Below, in pieces: positions 41,494 to 44,267 of a stretch of DNA of 44,267 nucleotides. Position numbers and translations under genes: made by a program. This stretch comes from Hyphomicrobiales bacterium. GTDB taxonomy: Bacteria; Pseudomonadota; Alphaproteobacteria; Rhizobiales; Beijerinckiaceae. The notes under the pieces are model-generated. The model searched no databases. It was not told the origin of the DNA and saw nothing but the letters and a program-made list of their open reading frames with translations. Where the stretch lies: contig JANYIH010000263.1 of assembly GCA_025358745.1 (NCBI GenBank), positions 1 through 44,267 on the forward strand, read 5' to 3'. The first letter of the stretch is position 1; each line of letters begins with the position of its first letter.

Positions 41494-41793
41494 TTACGCC
41501 GCCTGAGCGGTTTCGGCCTGCTTCTTGACGACGTCGCGCTTGATGGCGAGCGCGTCCGACGACAGATCGAGGTCGCTGGCCTTGATCAGGAAGGCGTCAA
41601 GGCCGCCGCGATGCTCGACCGAGCGGATGGCGGCCGCAGCGACGCGCAGCTTGAAGCCCTTGCCGAGCGTGTCGGAGATCAGCGTCACCTGACACAGGTT
41701 CGGCAGGAAGCGCGTGCGCGTCTTGCGGTTGGAATGGCTGACCTTATTGCCGGATTGGACGGCCTTGCCCGTCAGCTCGCAGCGGCGCGACAT
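41494..41793 (-). CDS. rpmB: 50S ribosomal protein L28
   Basis: [38 protein letters not shown]. Confidence 0.97.
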   Translation of the reverse strand: MSRRCELTGKAVQSGNKVSHSNRKTRTRFLPNLCQVTLISDTLGKGFKLRVAAAAIRSVEHRGGLDAFLIKASDLDLSSDALAIKRDVVKKQAETAQAA

Positions 41794-41925
41794 TGTGTTA
41801 TCCTCGAATTCAAGCGACGGCCGGGTTCGATCGAGCGAAAATAAAAATCCGCTCGCCGTTTCCCCTGGCGTTTAGGGTCGCGGCTCTATAGGGGAGCGCG
41901 CGATAAGCGTCAAGCGGAGAGGGCC

Positions 41926-42609
41926 ATGTCGGATGAAGCAGTCGGGCGGCTCGCCGCCCTGCGCACGGCGCTGGATTTACGCGCCCGCGACTGTGGCCGC
42001 AAGCCGGAGGAGATCACGCTCGTCGCGGTGTCGAAGACCCATTCCGCCGACGAGGTCTGGCCGACGATCCGCGACGGCGGCCAGACGGTGTTCGGCGAAA
42101 ACCGGGCGCAGGAGGCCATGACCAAATGGCCCGACCTGCGCGCCCGCGCCGCCGCGCTCGGCAAGACCATCGAACTGCACCTGATCGGCCCGTTGCAGAG
42201 CAACAAGGCGCGCGAGGCGGTCGAGACCTTCGACGTGATCGAGACGGTCGATCGCGAGAAGATCGCCGCCGCGCTTGCCGAGGCGATGGAAAAGACCGGC
42301 CGCCGCCCGCGCCTGCTGGTCGAGATCAACACCGGCGCCGAACCGCAGAAAGCGGGAGTTCTGCCGCAGGACGCCGACGCGTTCCTCCGGCTGACGCGCG
42401 AAACCTACGGCCTCGCCGTCGAGGGCCTGATGTGCATTCCCCCCGCCGGCGAGTTGGCCTCGCCGCATTTCGCGCTGCTGGGCGAGATCGCGCGCCGCAA
42501 TGGCCTCCTCTCGCTCTCGATGGGCATGAGCGCCGACTGGCCGCTGGCGATCCCGCTCGGCGCGACGCATGTGCGCGTCGGGTCGGCGATCTTCGGCGCG
42601 CGCGGATAG
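41926..42609 (+). CDS. YggS/PLPBP family pyridoxal phosphate-binding protein
   Basis: LVAVSKTHSADEV, FGENRAQEA, HLIGPLQSNKA, LSMGMSADWPLAIPLGATHVRVGSAIFGAR. Confidence 0.94.
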   Translation: MSDEAVGRLAALRTALDLRARDCGRKPEEITLVAVSKTHSADEVWPTIRDGGQTVFGENRAQEAMTKWPDLRARAAALGKTIELHLIGPLQSNKAREAVETFDVIETVDREKIAAALAEAMEKTGRRPRLLVEINTGAEPQKAGVLPQDADAFLRLTRETYGLAVEGLMCIPPAGELASPHFALLGEIARRNGLLSLSMGMSADWPLAIPLGATHVRVGSAIFGARG

Positions 42610-42811
42610 GGCGGGTCAAGTCCGCGCGCCGTGCGAAGTGAAGCGTTTCTGCGGTTGTTATGTGTCGAGGCGCGCCGCTCCGCCATTCCATCGCCAGACC
42701 TTCGCCGCGAAACATTCATCCCTCATTCAAATGAAGGCGCGCACTTTCGCTCCCGAAGGGCCGGCTCAAATTCGTAGGGAACGTTGGGCGCGGCGATAGG
42801 CGGGCATCAAA

Positions 42812-44221
42812 ATGCTAACATCAGCTCGAAGCTTTGCACGGATTTGCGTGATCGCGTTGGCGCCGGCCTTGTCGGCCGCCGCGTTCACGCCGTCGCCGGC
42901 ATGGGCGCAACTGTCCATCGACATCAGCGTGAATATCGAGCCGCCGGCGCTGCCGGTTTACGAGCAGCCGGCACTGCCGGCTCCCGGCTATATCTGGACG
43001 CCGGGCTTCTGGGCCTGGGACGCCGACGACGAAGACTATTACTGGGTGCCCGGCGCCTGGGCGGCGCCGCCCCGCCGCGGTCTGTTGTGGACGCCCTCGT
43101 ATTGGGGCTGGAGCGACGGCGTGTATCTGTTCCATTCCGGTTATTGGGGCTCGCGGATCGGTTTCTACGGCGGCGTCAATTATGGATATGGCTACAACGG
43201 ATCGGGCTATTACGGCGGCGAATGGCGCGGCGATCAATTTTACTACAATCGGTCGGTGAGCAACGTCACAAACGTCGTTAATGTCACCAACGTCTACAAC
43301 AAGACCGTAATCGTCAACAACAACGCGCCGCGCACCAGCTTCAATGGCGGCCCGAAGGGCATCGCCGCGAGGCCGACGCCGGCGCAACTCGTCGCGGCGA
43401 AGGAGACGCATGTCCTGCCGACGACCGCGCAGGTTCAGCACGTGACTCAGGCGAAGACGCTGCCCGATGCGCGCTTCAAGGAAAACAAGGGCAAGCCCGC
43501 GACGCCTGCGGTCGCAAAGCCCATCGCGCCTGCCGGCGGCGCCGACACCGCGCCCAAGCCGGTTCCGGCGACGGACAAAACGGCGCCGGCTAAGCCGGAC
43601 GCGAACAGCGTCGTCAACCCGAAGGGAAATGCGCTGCCCAAACCGCCCGGCGCGCTCGACAAGCCCGCGGCCGGCAAGCCGGTCGTCGAACCCAACAGCG
43701 TTGGCAAGCCCAATAGCGCGGCGGACAAGCCGGGGCTCGGCAAGCCCGACGCCGTTGGCGTTCCCGGCCCCAAGGGCCACGAACTGCCGAAACCACCGGC
43801 CGCGCTCGACAAATCCGCGCCGGTCAAGTCGGATGCAAAGCCCAACCCCATCGGCAAACCAAACGGGGTCATCGACAAGCCGCAAGTGCCCAATCGCCCC
43901 GCCGTCGCTCCCGCGGGGCAGAAACTGCGTGACGTCGCTAAGCCGATCGGCGACCGCCCGGCGCCGCAACGCCTTGAGCGTCCTGCCCCGCTGTTGCAGC
44001 GCCCTGCGCCGGAACGCGTAGAACGCCGGGCTCCGGCCCAGATGGAACGCCGGGCTCCCGCCCAGATGGAACGCACGACGCCGCAGATGGCCCCGCGCCC
44101 TGCGCCGCAAATGGCCCCGCGTCCTGCGCCGCAGATGGCCCCGCGCCCTGCGCCGCAAATGGCGCCCCGCCCCGCGCCGCAAGGCGGACCGCACTGCCCC
44201 GGGCCGCAATGCCCGAAGTGA
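42812..44221 (+). CDS. YXWGXW repeat-containing exported protein with low-complexity Pro-rich C-terminus
   Basis: Signal peptide; GYIWTPGFWAWDADDEDYYWVPGAWAAPPRRGLLWTPSYWGW; C-terminal KP-rich and MAPRPAPQ repeats. Confidence 0.88.
   Translation: MLTSARSFARICVIALAPALSAAAFTPSPAWAQLSIDISVNIEPPALPVYEQPALPAPGYIWTPGFWAWDADDEDYYWVPGAWAAPPRRGLLWTPSYWGWSDGVYLFHSGYWGSRIGFYGGVNYGYGYNGSGYYGGEWRGDQFYYNRSVSNVTNVVNVTNVYNKTVIVNNNAPRTSFNGGPKGIAARPTPAQLVAAKETHVLPTTAQVQHVTQAKTLPDARFKENKGKPATPAVAKPIAPAGGADTAPKPVPATDKTAPAKPDANSVVNPKGNALPKPPGALDKPAAGKPVVEPNSVGKPNSAADKPGLGKPDAVGVPGPKGHELPKPPAALDKSAPVKSDAKPNPIGKPNGVIDKPQVPNRPAVAPAGQKLRDVAKPIGDRPAPQRLERPAPLLQRPAPERVERRAPAQMERRAPAQMERTTPQMAPRPAPQMAPRPAPQMAPRPAPQMAPRPAPQGGPHCPGPQCPK
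43619..43882 (+). repeat. Two diverged 114-bp (38-aa) in-frame repeats with 150-bp period
   Basis: 43619-43732 PKGNALPKPPGALDKPAAGKPVVEPNSVGKPNSAADKP versus 43769-43882 PKGHELPKPPAALDKSAPVKSDAKPNPIGKPNGVIDKP. Confidence 0.75.
44084..44179 (+). repeat. Four 24-bp tandem repeats encoding (Q-M-A-P-R-P-A-P)n
   Basis: CAGATGGCCCCGCGCCCTGCGCCG-type units at 44084, 44108, 44132, 44156 with a few substitutions. Confidence 0.93.
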
Positions 44222-44248
44222 CAACGTTGCGATGACCCCCCCGGGGCG

Positions 44249-44267
44249 CCGGCGGCGAAGCCGCCGG
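44249..44267. other. Hairpin at window edge, possible terminator stem
   Basis: CCGGCGGC-GAA-GCCGCCGG; sequence ends before any T-tract could be seen. Confidence 0.5.

Noticed and set aside
44084-44179. Short regular repeats as a CRISPR
   Set aside because: 24-bp units are contiguous, coding, with no unique spacers
42821-44224. 467-aa minus-strand ORF opposite the YXWGXW gene
   Set aside because: Low-complexity RRR/GHL repeats are the reverse reading of the plus-strand tandem repeats

Overview
GC-rich chromosomal window, probably from a Hyphomicrobiales-type alphaproteobacterium (inferred from gene content and order; taxonomy not tested). About 40 protein-coding genes are supported; I found no rRNA, tRNA or CRISPR. 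Left part: a minus-strand block (11151->13) encoding a DUF6489-like protein, gamma-glutamyltransferase, a TMADH/dimethylglycine- or N-methylproline-demethylase-like flavoenzyme, a BKACE (DUF849) enzyme, an L-carnitine-dehydrogenase-like protein and a complete Dpp/Opp-type ABC importer. It is divergent from a bifunctional putA. Middle: a minus-strand yajC-secD-secF-DUF498-phytoene synthase-like-recG block, with a 32-bp perfect inverted repeat between secD and secF. Next come a plus-strand DUF2778 protein, a methyltransferase, a VOC protein, two overlapping paralogous membrane proteins resembling Pycsar TM effectors, and gapR. Right part: the TCA operon mdh-sucC-sucD-sucA-yciI-sucB-[decayed pentapeptide-repeat gene]-lpd, then cdh, rpiA, DUF2059, gor, thiolase, rpmB, a YggS-family gene and a YXWGXW repeat protein. 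Most notable: (i) the tandem PycTM-like pair with no cyclase nearby, (ii) a 2-nt frameshift in an otherwise intact mdh, (iii) a doubly disrupted pentapeptide-repeat gene inside the TCA operon, (iv) a carnitine/N-methyl amine cluster with a peptide-type importer and GGT, and (v) translationally coupled bacterial relatives of complex I assembly factors NDUFAF3 and NDUFAF6 downstream of secF.
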